Assembly (NCBI RefSeq): GCF_023746615.1
Contig: NZ_CP082275.1
Location: 2,542,001 to 2,606,000 of the forward strand
Reading direction: 5' to 3'
DNA length: 64,000 nt
DNA from: Grimontia kaedaensis
GTDB lineage: Bacteria; Pseudomonadota; Gammaproteobacteria; Enterobacterales; Vibrionaceae
Position numbers and translations under genes: made by a program. Shown piece after piece: positions 19,046 through 28,112 of this stretch. Below the pieces are notes generated by a model. The model saw nothing but the letters and a program-made list of their open reading frames with translations, did no database searches and was not told the DNA's origin. How positions within the stretch are numbered: the first letter of the stretch is position 1; the number at the start of each line of letters is the position of its first letter.

Positions 19046-21340
19046 TTAAACCGATTTCACGCACATCACATGATAGATACCATCATGCATCTCTGTACCC
19101 TCGGTTTCTTTTTCAAAGCCCGGGAATTCTTCATCCCACACTTCTAGGCTCTTGAGGTACTTGATTTGCGGACTGTTCTCGTCACCGAAGCTCTCTCCGG
19201 ACATTAACATCGGAATGCCCGGTGGATATGGGATAACCGCATTGGCGGCAACACGCCCAACGAGTTGATGCGAAGGTACCATTTCCACGTTATCAGCCAC
19301 GATAGCCTGATATGCGGCACGTGGTGTCATCACAGCTTCTGGCAAAGTTTCGTAAGCCGCGTTCAATACTTCACCCGGATTGTGCTGTTTCAGGTAACTG
19401 AAGATCTTATCGCCCAAATCCTTAAGCCCCATGTCGCCATAGACATCAGGGAAATCTGACGCCAAGTCAGGCAGTGAATCCACCAGCGGTGTGTTGTTGT
19501 CGTAGTGACGCTTGAAGCCCATCAGCGTATTGACCAGTGTCGCCCACTTACCTTTGGTGATACCCATAGAGAAGAGGAACATCACCTGAAAATCTGTGGT
19601 ACGGGTCGGCACGATACCGAAGCGTCCGAGGTAGAGTGTAACCAGTGCGGCTGGCACACCTTTATCAAGCAGTTTGCCATCTTCGCCCATACCCGGCGCG
19701 AGAATGCTAACCTTGATTGGATCGAGCATACACCAGTCTGCGGGCATGTCTTTGAAGCCATGCCAGTTATCGCCAGGATGCATCACCCAGGCATCCTGAC
19801 TCTCGCATAGCAAGTCTGCAGGCGCATCTTCGAAGGCGTACGTTTCCCCGGTTTGTGGGTCTTTGACGGTGTCCGCATTCCATGGCGTGAAGAACCAATC
19901 ACCATTTTCTGTGTATTCACGATTCAGCCGCCCCATCGCCTGACGGAAATCTACCGCCTCGCGAATCACTTCCAGCGTCAACGAATGGCCACGATTACCC
20001 GCCATCTGCGATACGGCAATATCATTCGATGCACAAATCGCATACAGCGGAGAAGTGGTCGCGTGCATCATGTACGCTTGGTTGAAACGCTCAAAGCTGA
20101 TGGCGCCTTTACCGTTTCTCACATGCAGCCAAGACGCTTGGGACAAGGCATTCAACAGTTTGTGTGTAGAGTGAGTCGCAAACACGGTTGGCGCATCCGG
20201 ATCTTCAGTTGGCTCACCACGCATCGCATAGTGTTTGTCATAAATCGGATTGAAGCGCGCATAGCCATACCAAGCTTCATCGAAATGAATTCGATCGCTG
20301 CTCTCGGCCAGAATGTCCTGTGCCCTTTCAGCGTTGTAGCAAAGACCGTCATAGGTACAGTTTGTCAGCACAGCATAAACAGCACGTTGGTCTGCATAAT
20401 CTTTGGTGAGTGAGTAATCTTTGGCACGCTGATCAAGCACCTGCTTGGAGAGCTGGTCAGGATAGATGGGGCCGATAATGCCGTAGCGGTTGCGTGTTGG
20501 CAGCAAGTAGACGGGCCGTGCACCGGAAAGCATCAGTCCCTGCTCAATCGACTTGTGACAGTTGCGGTCACAAATCACCAGATCATTCTCGTTCATACAG
20601 GCGGACATAATGGTGCGGTTGGAGCCTGATGTACCCGTCACCAGCGAGTAAGATTGGTCAGCGCCAAATACTTTGGCCGCATAGCGCTCACTGTCACCAA
20701 AGTAGCCTGTGTGGTCAAGCAATGAACCTAAGCTGCCGCGTTCGATCCCCATGTCGGTGCGGAACAGTCCCTCACCGTAGTAATTGTAAAAGCGTTGCCC
20801 AGCTGGGGTCTTAGTAAAGCCTACCCCACCTTGGTGGCCAGGTGCTGCCCACGAATACTCATGAATGTCGTCATACCTCATCAATGCGGACATCAGTGGA
20901 GGCAGCAGCTGCTTACGGTAACGGTTCATTGCGGCGACGGCGCGACCAGCAATAAAGTCTGGTGTGTCTTCCAGAATCCAGGCGAACTCATCGACTTTTT
21001 CCATCATTTCACGGGTAACGTGAAGGGTGATTTTCTTTCGCTCAGCCAGCAGGAACACAGGGACATTTTGCTGGCGACGGTTAAGCTTTTCTATCAGCAC
21101 ATAAAAGCGCTCATTTTCTTCGCTTTGGGACCCGCTCATGGCTGATGTAAGCATCAGACAATCAAGGGCAGTATTCGAAAAAATCACCGAATAACAGTCA
21201 TCAAAGCTTGTCGCTACCATGACTCTTGCGCCGCTGCTTTCCAGCTCTGCAATCAGTCTTTCAATCGCATTACCCACTACACCTTCTTTATGGGCTTCTT
21301 CCAAAATCAGAACATTAAATTTCTTTCCGTAGGTTTTCAT
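19046..21340 (-). CDS. adiA: Biodegradative (acid-inducible) arginine decarboxylase
   Basis: Converts L-arginine to agmatine and CO2 with PLP, consuming a proton. From ATG 21340, which has GGAG six bases before it, the protein is 764 residues (E. coli AdiA about 756); a GTG at 21355 would add five. The whole length reads like AdiA: an N-terminal wing domain (GNAIERLIAELESSGARV), PGHQGGVGFTKTPAG, the PLP lysine in THSTHKLLNALSQ, and YPPGIPMLMSGE near the end. It differs clearly from SpeF ornithine decarboxylase. It is divergent from a PotE-like antiporter gene. Confidence 0.95.
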   Translation of the reverse strand: MKTYGKKFNVLILEEAHKEGVVGNAIERLIAELESSGARVMVATSFDDCYSVIFSNTALDCLMLTSAMSGSQSEENERFYVLIEKLNRRQQNVPVFLLAERKKITLHVTREMMEKVDEFAWILEDTPDFIAGRAVAAMNRYRKQLLPPLMSALMRYDDIHEYSWAAPGHQGGVGFTKTPAGQRFYNYYGEGLFRTDMGIERGSLGSLLDHTGYFGDSERYAAKVFGADQSYSLVTGTSGSNRTIMSACMNENDLVICDRNCHKSIEQGLMLSGARPVYLLPTRNRYGIIGPIYPDQLSKQVLDQRAKDYSLTKDYADQRAVYAVLTNCTYDGLCYNAERAQDILAESSDRIHFDEAWYGYARFNPIYDKHYAMRGEPTEDPDAPTVFATHSTHKLLNALSQASWLHVRNGKGAISFERFNQAYMMHATTSPLYAICASNDIAVSQMAGNRGHSLTLEVIREAVDFRQAMGRLNREYTENGDWFFTPWNADTVKDPQTGETYAFEDAPADLLCESQDAWVMHPGDNWHGFKDMPADWCMLDPIKVSILAPGMGEDGKLLDKGVPAALVTLYLGRFGIVPTRTTDFQVMFLFSMGITKGKWATLVNTLMGFKRHYDNNTPLVDSLPDLASDFPDVYGDMGLKDLGDKIFSYLKQHNPGEVLNAAYETLPEAVMTPRAAYQAIVADNVEMVPSHQLVGRVAANAVIPYPPGIPMLMSGESFGDENSPQIKYLKSLEVWDEEFPGFEKETEGTEMHDGIYHVMCVKSV

Positions 21341-21724
21341 AGCCAGCTCCGACACTGAATGAGGAGAAGTGTTTTATTTGAGTCCCATTCACCATAGAAG
21401 AGCACTTTGCTAGACAGAGTCGCAAAAAAGACAAATTTGCAGAAAAAACCAAAATGAAATTTGATGCATTGCCGATAGGGCGCATGATCTATCCCCTATT
21501 TTTATTGGCTTACAGAAATGTGTGTAATTGGTTTCATTCGGACGAACTGCGCTTTTGTCTTGTAAAAGAACCAAACACCTCACCTCTCCACTTCTACTTT
21601 CAATTCGACAGGCAAAGCCTTTTCACTTGTTTCGATGCAGCGGCGGGAGATCGTCAATCGAATGTGTATGCAGCAAGGCTGAATACCTGCATTTCTTGCC
21701 CAAATAATGCAGTGGAGAATCAGT
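21341..21724. promoter_or_regulatory. Divergent control region adiA / potE-like
   Basis: 384 bp separating the two start codons; AT-rich, no convincing ORF. It must carry both promoters and probably a shared acid or arginine control site. I could not identify a named operator. Confidence 0.5.
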
Positions 21725-23044
21725 ATGGCGTCAGAACAAAATAAAATGGGATTGGTGGGATTAACCACCATAGTGACTGTAAACATGATGGGCTCGGGCA
21801 TCATCATGCTGCCAGCAAGCTTGGCTCAAACCGGGGCAATTTCGCTGCTTTCATGGGTAGTGACAGCGTTGGGCGCAATGTGTATTGCCTACGCCTTCGC
21901 CAAGTGCGGTATGTACTGTAACAAAGACGGCGGCATGTCAGCCTATGCCAACGAAGCACATGGGAAATCATCGTTTTTTATTGCTTCGTATACCTATTAC
22001 GTCTGTCTGGTGATCAGTGCGGTGGCGATCGCAGTCTCTGCGGCTGGTTATTTAGTGCCCTTCTTTCCTTGGATAAAAACCACCCCTATTCACACCTTTA
22101 TTGCTGTGGTCGCCATTTTGGTTATCACCATGGTAGCCAACTTCTGGGGGCCAAAAATCACCGGGCAAATCTCCGCCATCACGGTTTGGGGTATCATCAT
22201 TCCTGTGGTTGGCTTATCCGTTGCAGGTTGGTTCTGGTTCAAACCTGAAGTCTTTGCAGAAGCATGGAATCCCCATCAGGACACCACCATCACCGCGGTG
22301 TCATCAGGCATCGCTTTGACACTCTGGGCTTTTTTGGGGATAGAGTCAGCCGGCGCAAATTCGGGGGCCGTGGAAAACCCCGAAAAGAACGTTCCTCTGG
22401 CCTGTATGCTCGCCACCAGCTTCACCGCTATCGTTTACATAACATCGACTTCAGTGATTCAGGGGATCATCCCGAACGCAGAACTGGCCAAATCCGATGC
22501 GCCTTTCGGGTTGGTTTATACCTACATGTTTAACGAAACTGTCGGTAGCGTCATTACCGCACTGGCAGTGATCGCCTGTATCGGCTCTTTGCTTGGCTGG
22601 CAGTTTACCAATGCGCAGGTATCGAAAGCCGCAGCGGATATTCGTCTGTTCCCGAAAGTGTTCGGTGAGGTCAATAAAGATAATGCGCCAATTAAAGGCA
22701 TGCTGATCATGCTGGGGCTCGAATTGCTGCTGGCAGTGATGACGATTTCGCCAAATTTGGTCAAACAGTTCAATGTGCTGCTTAATCTGGCCGTGTTTAT
22801 CAATATGGTACCGTACATCCTGTCGTTGACCGGTCTTGAAGTTATTCTTCGTAAACAGAACGTCAGCCAGAAGGAGTATAAAACGGCGGCGGTTATCGGG
22901 ACTTTTGCCGTGATTTACAGTATCTATGGCGTTTATGCCTGTGGTCAGTCTGCCGTGTTCTGGGGCTCCATCCTCACCATGTTCGGCTATATCTTCTATG
23001 GATTCGTCGCGGCACGTGACAGAAATGACGGCACACCGGCTTAG
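21725..23044 (+). CDS. PotE-like amino acid/polyamine antiporter (APC family)
   Basis: 439 residues, exactly the length of E. coli PotE, with about 12 membrane helices. ATG 21725 is preferred over 21707 because TGGAGA lies just before it. Conserved stretches follow PotE (NMMGSGIIMLP, ITGQISAITVWGIIIPVVGL, GSLLGWQFTNAQV) more closely than AdiC or CadB. PotE exchanges ornithine and putrescine, yet the divergent neighbour is an arginine decarboxylase. It may therefore serve as an arginine:agmatine exchanger that evolved from the PotE branch; this is inferred from context only. Confidence 0.88.
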   Translation: MASEQNKMGLVGLTTIVTVNMMGSGIIMLPASLAQTGAISLLSWVVTALGAMCIAYAFAKCGMYCNKDGGMSAYANEAHGKSSFFIASYTYYVCLVISAVAIAVSAAGYLVPFFPWIKTTPIHTFIAVVAILVITMVANFWGPKITGQISAITVWGIIIPVVGLSVAGWFWFKPEVFAEAWNPHQDTTITAVSSGIALTLWAFLGIESAGANSGAVENPEKNVPLACMLATSFTAIVYITSTSVIQGIIPNAELAKSDAPFGLVYTYMFNETVGSVITALAVIACIGSLLGWQFTNAQVSKAAADIRLFPKVFGEVNKDNAPIKGMLIMLGLELLLAVMTISPNLVKQFNVLLNLAVFINMVPYILSLTGLEVILRKQNVSQKEYKTAAVIGTFAVIYSIYGVYACGQSAVFWGSILTMFGYIFYGFVAARDRNDGTPA

Positions 23045-23052
23045 GAGGAAAT

Positions 23053-23442
23053 ATGTCAGACATTGAAGCCCAAGCAATGAAAAAGCTGGCGATTTTCCTG
23101 TTGGTAGGTGTGGCCATTGCGACTCCGCCATTTGCATTAAACGCTGCCGAAGAAGTGGCGGTTGAAGAATCAGAAACCGTCTTGCTCCCAACGGACGATG
23201 CCATGACAGCAATTGAAGTCATCATAGGTAAACGCATCCCGGAAACTGTTTTGGATGATGGCAGACCGCACCATGTATATCGGCCGAAAACCCCTATCTT
23301 CCATCAGAACCATCCGGAAAATGAGCCTGAGCCACCCGCGATCCGGAAGCATCTTTTAGTTGACCACCCGGAGCTAAAAAACAATCAAGGCAGGGTCATC
23401 CGGACACCGCCAGATGTTGAAGGGGAAACTCCCACCAATTAA
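23053..23442 (+). CDS. Small putative exported protein of unknown function
   Basis: 129 residues, not recognised. TAGGAGGAA directly before ATG 23053 is a strong ribosome site and places it in an operon with the antiporter gene, 8 bp upstream. Residues 9-31 look like a signal peptide (MKKLAIFLLVGVAIATPPFALNA), with an internal ATG at 23077 as alternative start. The rest is acidic and then rich in Pro, His and Glu (RPHHVYRPKTPIFHQNH), with no predicted folded core. It may be a periplasmic accessory to arginine-dependent acid resistance. A terminator follows. Confidence 0.75.
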   Translation: MSDIEAQAMKKLAIFLLVGVAIATPPFALNAAEEVAVEESETVLLPTDDAMTAIEVIIGKRIPETVLDDGRPHHVYRPKTPIFHQNHPENEPEPPAIRKHLLVDHPELKNNQGRVIRTPPDVEGETPTN

Positions 23443-23446
23443 ACGC

Positions 23447-23474
23447 AAAACGCCAGCAATAAGCTGGCGTTTTT
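23447..23474 (+). terminator. Terminator after the antiporter operon
   Basis: AAAACGCCAGC (23447-23457) pairs with GCTGGCGTTTT (23463-23473) around a 5-base loop. Confidence 0.88.
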
Positions 23475-23492
23475 CATCTCACTTTTTCCGCG

Positions 23493-24467
23493 TCAATAAA
23501 CGGGGAGTTCAAGCCCTTCAAACAGCTTATCGACTTTATCGCTGCTGTTTTGCATCAGCACACTTTCCATCAGCGTTTTAGTCAAATGTGGCGAGAATGA
23601 CATCAGGAAGTCATACATGTAGTTCTGCAGCAAGATGTCTTTCGAGAAACAAATCCATGCATTACATGGCTCGAACAGATGATCGAGGTTGATATAAGTC
23701 AGACCGGTGTTTTCGATATCTCGCGCCGCCAAGGTAGAGATAATACCGATACCGAATCCGAGTTGGACATAACGTTTGATTACGTCAGCATCCATAACAG
23801 TCATAAAGTAGTTTGGATTGATACCCGCGCGTCTGAAGGCTTCATCCTGAACCTGACGGCCAGTTGAACCCGGCTCGTAACTCAGAATCGGGTATTCAGA
23901 CAATTGCTTGAGCGTTGGCTTGCGAACATCTGCCAGCGGGTGGTCTTCCGGCACCACCAATCCCATCGTCCAGAGGTACGCAGGCAGCTGGATTAAATCG
24001 TTGTCTGCACCAATATCGTGGGCCACGATGGAAAAGTCAGAATGCCCTTTGCTTATCACGCCTTTGGTTTGCAACGGCAGTGTTGGATGCAGGTGGAAAT
24101 TGATGTTCGGGTATTTTTTGGTGAAGTAGGACACGCTGTTTGGCAGCAGATAACGCGCAATGGTATGCGTGGTGTAGATGTTCAGCGTACCTACACTCGG
24201 ATCCAGATGCTCGTTTGCCAACGCTTTGATTTTTTGCTCCAGCGCCAGCATGCGTTCAACCTGCTCAAGGATTCGTTCACCTATCGGGGTAATACCGCTG
24301 AGGTTCTTACCACGACGTTCAAAAATCCTCACACCCAGCTCTTTTTCCAGCAATCCAACCTGTTTACTCACGCCTGGCTGGGTCGTAAAAAGTGACTGGG
24401 AGGCCGCGGACACGTTTAAATTGTTGTCCTTTATCGCTTTTAGATATTTAAGCTGCTGAAGTTTCAA
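23493..24467 (-). CDS. CysB-type LysR regulator, paralogue with altered effector pocket
   Basis: 324 residues, the same length as CysB and collinear with it ([39 protein letters not shown]). The effector loop reads TTHTIARY: Thr100 and Thr102 are kept but Gln103 of CysB is Ile. It could be a Cbl-like regulator of sulfonate use, but no sulfonate genes are near, and Cbl normally keeps this loop. It lies convergent to the antiporter/small-protein operon and may control the arginine acid-resistance locus. Function uncertain. Confidence 0.85.
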   Translation of the reverse strand: MKLQQLKYLKAIKDNNLNVSAASQSLFTTQPGVSKQVGLLEKELGVRIFERRGKNLSGITPIGERILEQVERMLALEQKIKALANEHLDPSVGTLNIYTTHTIARYLLPNSVSYFTKKYPNINFHLHPTLPLQTKGVISKGHSDFSIVAHDIGADNDLIQLPAYLWTMGLVVPEDHPLADVRKPTLKQLSEYPILSYEPGSTGRQVQDEAFRRAGINPNYFMTVMDADVIKRYVQLGFGIGIISTLAARDIENTGLTYINLDHLFEPCNAWICFSKDILLQNYMYDFLMSFSPHLTKTLMESVLMQNSSDKVDKLFEGLELPVY

Positions 24468-24627
24468 TCCCTTACCTCACAAAAAGCTATCAGCTATAGA
24501 TCTTAAATTTATAAGAGCGATCAAATTTAAACAAGCACTAAGGTAGGAATTTGCTGGTTGCTGCGAACATTGTTCCGTTAAAGACGAAAAATCCCGCTGT
24601 CAGGGGGCTTCAGCAAGAGTCAGAGGT

Positions 24628-25098
24628 TTATTTCGCCATCACTTCATCCAGCACACTGTCGCTGGCTTCTTCGATGAGATCCAACACCAGCTCAAAGCCT
24701 TTTGAGCCACCATAGTATGGGTCTGGAATTTCAGCCAGCGATGAGTTGCCATGGCTCAGAAACAAGGAAACTCTGTCACGAAGATGGTCAGGGCAGCGGT
24801 CCAGCAGGTCAGCAAGATTCGCTTTGTCAGAAGCCAGAACCATGTCGAACTTTTCAAAGTCACCATCTTCAACCTGACGCGAGTAAATGCCGGTGAAATC
24901 ATAGCCTCTGGCTTCTCCGGCTTTCCTTGCTCTTTCATCAGGATTAGCGCCTGAGTGATAGCCAATGGTACCTGCCGAATCGATTTCAACATCCAAACCG
25001 CGCGCCTTAGCTTTGGCACGGAGTATTGCTTCTCCGGTAGGCGAACGACAAATGTTACCCATACAGACAACGAGAATTTTCGGTTTGTTATTAGACAT
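24628..25098 (-). CDS. Low-molecular-weight protein tyrosine phosphatase
   Basis: 156 residues from ATG 25098, which has GGAG at the right distance; the longer version would add six residues. The phosphatase loop VVCMGNICRSP puts the nucleophile at Cys12 and the arginine at Arg18, and the general acid lies in IPDPYYGG. Such enzymes dephosphorylate protein tyrosine or, in some bacteria, arginine. No tyrosine kinase or capsule genes are adjacent, so this appears to be a stand-alone housekeeping type. Confidence 0.92.
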   Translation of the reverse strand: MSNNKPKILVVCMGNICRSPTGEAILRAKAKARGLDVEIDSAGTIGYHSGANPDERARKAGEARGYDFTGIYSRQVEDGDFEKFDMVLASDKANLADLLDRCPDHLRDRVSLFLSHGNSSLAEIPDPYYGGSKGFELVLDLIEEASDSVLDEVMAK

Positions 25099-25184
25099 TG
25101 GCACTCCGTTCCCCATTCATTACGAACACTGTAACGAATCAAGGAACGGAGAGCAAAACCATGGAGACAGGTGTTTGAGAGGCC

Positions 25185-25913
25185 CTACAGATTTTCTTCT
25201 AGGAAGCCATTGAAGGTCGCCCAAGAGCGCTTATCCGCCACTTCACGATAACGAGGAGACTCAAACACTGTGAAAGCATGAGGTGCACCGGAATAGACTT
25301 CAATCAGATAGGGTATTCCGGCTGCTTCCAGTTCTTCAGAGAGATCCGCCACATCACTCATTGGAATCGCAGTGTCCGCACCACCGTGGGAGATGAAAAT
25401 CGGTGCCGTGTCTTTGGCATAACTCTGATCGCTTGGTGTCGCCAGTCCACCATGGAAAGTGGCATAACCATTGATACCATTGCCTTTGCCAGAACGGGCA
25501 AGCTCTAGCGTTGCTGCGCCGCCAAAGCAATAACCTGCAACCACCACATCTTCTACACCCATTTCCCGCGCTTTATCTAAACCCGCCAGAATCAGGGTTC
25601 GCATTTTCTCCCGATCTTTATAAAGCTTTCCTGTTTCCGCTTTCTTGGCATTGGTATCAACAGGACGGTTGCCTTTGCCATATAGGTCGACCGCAAAGGC
25701 GTTGTAACCCATCGAAGACAGCATATCGGCGCGCTTCTGCTCATAGCCAGTCAGTCCATCCCAGTCATGGATTAAAATCACTGAGCCTTTAACGTCGCCA
25801 TCAGCAGGCGCGTAATACCCCTCTAAGGCCATACCATTAGCACTGTAATCGACCACTTCCCCTGCCATTACACTAAAAGGCAGGGCCACCAACAGCCATC
25901 CTAACTTTTTCAT
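25185..25913 (-). CDS. Exported dienelactone hydrolase-family protein
   Basis: 242 residues with a signal peptide (MKKLGWLLVALPFSVMA) and an alpha/beta hydrolase fold. The nucleophile is a cysteine (Cys129 in GYCFGG), with Asp in HGGADTAIP and His in GAPHAF, the Cys-Asp-His triad of dienelactone hydrolases. Substrate unknown; an export signal on this family suggests a periplasmic esterase or thioesterase role rather than chloroaromatic breakdown. It stands alone; a palindromic repeat lies just upstream at 25934. Confidence 0.87.
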   Translation of the reverse strand: MKKLGWLLVALPFSVMAGEVVDYSANGMALEGYYAPADGDVKGSVILIHDWDGLTGYEQKRADMLSSMGYNAFAVDLYGKGNRPVDTNAKKAETGKLYKDREKMRTLILAGLDKAREMGVEDVVVAGYCFGGAATLELARSGKGNGINGYATFHGGLATPSDQSYAKDTAPIFISHGGADTAIPMSDVADLSEELEAAGIPYLIEVYSGAPHAFTVFESPRYREVADKRSWATFNGFLEENL

Positions 25914-25933
25914 CTTTTATCCCTCGTGGTTTC

Positions 25934-25991
25934 ATACCCAAACGACCTGAAGATGCTCGCTGAATCCTGCATCTTAAGATTGTTTGGGTAT
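25934..25991. repeat. Palindromic repeat, family 1, short form
   Basis: The left arm, ATACCCAAACGACCTGAAGA and three further bases (25934-25956), is an imperfect inverse of the right arm (25969-25991, ending TTGTTTGGGTAT). The same end sequences bound the 264-bp element at 28113-28376 and recur at 53454. Confidence 0.85.
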
Positions 25992-26157
25992 ATTCTGACT
26001 GATTGTAGTTGACCAATTTCTGTACGAACGCCAATACCAGAGCGATTTACTCAGATTTACACTCTTCCAATACAAGTGGGTTTTGGTATGTTGTGATCCA
26101 CGATTGCTGGCCACCCATACTGCTTCAGCCAAATAATTTTGAAAGGAAGAAAATCTA

Positions 26158-26748
26158 ATGAGCGATGAGCGCTACAAAGCCCGACAACAAAAAGTCAAAG
26201 AACAGGTCGACGAGCGCGTTGCCGCTGCACAGATTGAAAAGGGTTTGCTGTTGGTGATTACCGGAAACGGCAAAGGGAAATCGACTTCAGGGTTCGGCAT
26301 GATCACCCGCGCGACCGGTCACGGTCAGAAGTGCGGTGTGGCCCAATTCATAAAAGGCACTTGGGAATGTGGCGAGCGCAACCTGCTGGAAAAATGCGGT
26401 GTTGAATTCCACGTTATGGCAACCGGCTTTACCTGGGACACACAAGACAAAGCCGCTGACACCCAAGCCGCACAGGAAGTCTGGCAGGAATGTAAACGCA
26501 TGCTGGCAGACCCAAGCTACGACGTCGTGCTACTGGACGAAATGACCTACATGGTCACCTACGGCTACATCGAGTTGGACGAAGTGGTAGAAGCGCTGGA
26601 AAACCGTCCAAGCGAGCAGTCAGTGATCATCACTGGCCGCGCTGCCCACCGCACACTGACTGAGATGGCAGATACTGTCTCTGAAGTTCGCAATGTGAAG
26701 CATGCTTTTGATTCTGGCATCAAGGTACGCAAAGGCATCGATTGGTAA
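26158..26748 (+). CDS. btuR: Cob(I)yrinic acid a,c-diamide adenosyltransferase
   Basis: Transfers the adenosyl group from ATP to cob(I)alamin or precursors, giving coenzyme B12. The 196 residues equal E. coli BtuR/CobO. The P-loop GNGKGKSTSGFGM at about 37-49 and VLLDEMTYMVTYGYI are diagnostic of the CobA/CobO/BtuR family. No other cobalamin genes are near, consistent with a salvage role. No cobalamin riboswitch box was recognised upstream. A terminator and a transposon-like repeat follow. Confidence 0.95.
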   Translation: MSDERYKARQQKVKEQVDERVAAAQIEKGLLLVITGNGKGKSTSGFGMITRATGHGQKCGVAQFIKGTWECGERNLLEKCGVEFHVMATGFTWDTQDKAADTQAAQEVWQECKRMLADPSYDVVLLDEMTYMVTYGYIELDEVVEALENRPSEQSVIITGRAAHRTLTEMADTVSEVRNVKHAFDSGIKVRKGIDW

Positions 26749-26784
26749 TAAGCCCTTTCCGTCACACCTGATAACCAGATAAAA

Positions 26785-26811
26785 AAAAAGCCCAGCATTG
26801 CTGGGCTTTTT
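26785..26811 (+). terminator. Terminator after btuR
   Basis: AAAAAGCCCAGC, loop ATT, GCTGGGCTTTTT; a clear hairpin directly abutting the repeat element at 26812. Confidence 0.88.
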
Positions 26812-26973
26812 ATACCAATCACAGTAGGTAGATGATCAGAAATAGCGCAGGAAAAATGCTCGAGAACAAGGCGGAAAATTTCGATAAGTAGTTATTCTAA
26901 AATCAAATTTTTCAACGCAGTTATCGAGCATTTTAACAAGCTAGGATGAGCAGATATTTACTACGATTGGTAT
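26812..26973. mobile_element. MITE-like palindromic element, family 2
   Basis: 162 bp bounded by ATACCAATC and GATTGGTAT. The terminal repeats extend imperfectly inward for about 27 bp, and a second inner inverted repeat (AAATGCTCGA near 26856; TCGAGCATTT near 26927) encloses a TAGTTATTCTA core. It carries no ORF. The size, inverted ends and lack of coding capacity fit a miniature inverted-repeat transposable element of the kind common in Vibrionaceae intergenic DNA. Confidence 0.8.
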
Positions 26974-26978
26974 CACTG

Positions 26979-28022
26979 TTAGTTGGATGACAAGTCGTTA
27001 CGGAAGCAATCATGCTCATTACATAGCATGGCATCAATGCTTTGCCAGCCGAGGAGACGCATCCACAATGCTGGAATTTGTCTTGGCAGCACCGGGCCTG
27101 GGTCTAATTGTACTGGTGGCACAAGTTGCCAAACCTGATTTTCCCCCTGCTCAGCCACCACAAAGCTAAACGGGTGATACATGGCCATACCAAGGCGCAA
27201 ATCCGTCGCCGTTAATGCGTCACCATCTTGCTCGTAGCGCACAAAGCCACGGGTGAAGTTTTCAAAGTCAGCGAGTAGTTCCGGCTTACTAGGGAATGCC
27301 CAATCGCCTCGTACCATTGGCATCCAATCAATGGTTGGATCTTCATCCAGCAAAGATGTCAGCCCCTCCCAGTATTTATCGTCATCCAACACCACCACGC
27401 GCCAAAGCAAGGTGTTTAAAGGTGTCGGTCCAATAAATACCGGTTGTCCTTCAAGGTGCGTACCTGCGACGTTTTCTCCTACTCGGTCTTTTACCACGCC
27501 AATCGCAACGAGCGACCAGGCGAGATACAGACTAGAAATCGCCAACCCGACGCCACACAGTTTGGCGGCACGGCTACGCCAAATAAACGCTGCCAAAACT
27601 GGAATGAGCAGCGGAACGGTGTAAAGCGGGTCGATGATAAAGACGCTGGAGATTGCCACTGGCGGCATATCCAATGGCCAAAACAGTTGGGTGCCATACG
27701 TCGTGAAAGAATCCAGAATGGGATGTGTCACCAACACTGCGGTGAACAATGCCCAGAGTTGCCATAGTGGCCATTCTTTGGCGAATAATCGTTTCCAGAA
27801 AACCGCCAGTACCGCTGCAAACGGGAACAACACAAAAAGGGAATGACTAAATCCGCGATGTTTAATCATGTTGGAAATTGGGTCGCCATAATCCAGTACC
27901 ACGTCCAGATCGGGTACTGTGCCTAGCGCGGCACCAGCAAGAAGCACTTTTGGGGAGCAACGCTTACCGGCGACTAAGCCGGCAACTGCAGCGCCAAGGG
28001 CTGCCTGAGAAATAGAATCCAT
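26979..28022 (-). CDS. Membrane-bound metal-dependent hydrolase (YdjM/DUF457 family)
   Basis: 347 residues with 4-5 membrane helices in the first 190. The family metal-binding pattern is visible: TVPDLDVVLDY, KHRGFSHSLFVLFPF and LVTHPILDSFTTYGTQLFWP, with conserved Asp and His residues. A soluble C-terminal domain of about 150 residues follows. E. coli YdjM is LexA-controlled, but I see no LexA box before this gene. The cellular role is unknown. Confidence 0.88.
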   Translation of the reverse strand: MDSISQAALGAAVAGLVAGKRCSPKVLLAGAALGTVPDLDVVLDYGDPISNMIKHRGFSHSLFVLFPFAAVLAVFWKRLFAKEWPLWQLWALFTAVLVTHPILDSFTTYGTQLFWPLDMPPVAISSVFIIDPLYTVPLLIPVLAAFIWRSRAAKLCGVGLAISSLYLAWSLVAIGVVKDRVGENVAGTHLEGQPVFIGPTPLNTLLWRVVVLDDDKYWEGLTSLLDEDPTIDWMPMVRGDWAFPSKPELLADFENFTRGFVRYEQDGDALTATDLRLGMAMYHPFSFVVAEQGENQVWQLVPPVQLDPGPVLPRQIPALWMRLLGWQSIDAMLCNEHDCFRNDLSSN

Positions 28023-28112
28023 GAACGTTCGTTTTCCTTTAAAGCTGAAGGCATTTCTTTTTCTTGTTCAGGTGGCTGATTCTAGCGCACATTCTGACTG
28101 GGTAAATCAAAT

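Noticed and set aside
22451..23212. 253-codon open frame opposite the PotE-like gene
   Set aside because: Antisense to a conserved transporter; rich in Arg, His and Gln without domain features.
26050..26157. Cobalamin riboswitch before btuR
   Set aside because: No recognisable B12-box; the GCCACCC stretch alone is not enough.
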